DNA from: a virus
Virus record (IMG/VR): IMGVR_UViG_3300030101_003804
Span: 1-29,130 of that record
Length of the DNA: 29,130 nucleotides
Strand: one strand, 5' to 3'
The notes beneath the pieces are model-generated. The model saw only the letters and a list, made by a program, of their open reading frames with translations. It did not search any database and had not been told where the DNA came from. Positions within the stretch are counted from its first letter, which is position 1. Each line of letters opens with the position of its first letter. This document shows positions 29,015-29,130 of this stretch, piece after piece. The position numbers and the translations under genes were made by a program.

Positions 29015-29130
29015 GAATAAATGGGGAACAGTAATCCTAGTTTCCCTGTTAGGTTTATCCAATATTGGATTGATTGCAAACGTTATAACAAGAAACAAAT
29101 TTCCTGTTATGAATTTACCAGTGGGTCCTT
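28998..29130 (+). CDS. Small membrane protein, 3' end outside window (44+ aa)
   Basis: ATG at 28998 overlaps the holin-like gene's end by 17 bases. A basic start (MYRRPENKW) is followed by one hydrophobic helix (about 10-30, VILVSLLGLSNIGLIANV) and then a polar part that runs off the window in an open frame. It could be a signal-anchor or spanin-like partner in lysis. Only the first 44 residues can be seen. Confidence 0.6.
   Translation, partial: MYRRPENKWGTVILVSLLGLSNIGLIANVITRNKFPVMNLPVGP

Noticed and set aside
28724-29098. Antisense ORF of 124 aa opposite the holin-like gene
   Set aside because: Conflicts with the holin-like gene and its overlap partner; Cys/Phe-rich content typical of antisense translation.

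Overview
The window is an AT-rich, almost fully coding stretch of a marine cyanophage genome (tailed dsDNA virus of Synechococcus/Prochlorococcus). The evidence is the 3' part of psbA, four tandem high-light-inducible (hli) genes, an extended PsbN homologue, an NblA-like protein, speD, and two tail-fibre genes of the type seen in cyanophages. The host type is inferred from these host-derived genes. The tail fibres and small conserved proteins look like those of cyanomyoviruses. The replication genes seen (fused archaeo-eukaryotic Prim-Pol plus SF3/D5 helicase, and an MGME1-like PD-(D/E)XK nuclease) are not the usual T4-like set. The exact lineage is therefore open; a non-T4 cyanomyovirus (for example S-TIM5-like) is one possibility.

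Layout. 1-1613: photosynthesis block (psbA 3' end, terminator, small membrane protein, four coupled hli genes, terminator). 1627-1845: small HTH gene on the minus strand. 1972-6888: rightward run with an HNH nuclease, a 1068-aa acidic probable virion protein, a small basic protein, a GH24 lysozyme and an NblA-like protein. 6877-7472: short leftward pair including a DUF3310-type protein that probably starts at GTG. 7513-7899: small rightward gene. 7900-10375: leftward operon (HTH protein, two unknowns, a degenerate adenine-methyltransferase-like protein, a dCTP deaminase homologue). 10428-15257: membrane protein and tail-fibre block. 15364-17073: tightly overlapping small genes including PsbN and a Dps-type mini-ferritin. 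17062-19438: leftward operon (50-aa protein, SAM methyltransferase, conserved unknown, HNH, unknown). 19548-25760: rightward replication and metabolism operon (MGME1-like nuclease, three small ORFs, primase-helicase, SpeD, GT4 glycosyltransferase, cupin) ended by a terminator. 26042-29130: rightward block with two HNH-like proteins, unknowns, and a lysis-type cassette running off the window.

Functional picture (inference). D1, HLIPs and PsbN would sustain or repair photosystem II during infection. NblA would dismantle phycobilisomes. Dps would handle iron and peroxide. SpeD, the Dcd homologue and the nuclease/primase serve polyamine, nucleotide and DNA metabolism. The glycosyltransferase, cupin and methyltransferase could modify glycans. 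Genes are joined mainly by TAATG, ATGA or GTGA overlaps, which points to translational coupling. No gene-free stretch exceeds 300 bases; the longest is 25761-26041. No tRNA, CRISPR array, insertion sequence or attachment site was recognised.
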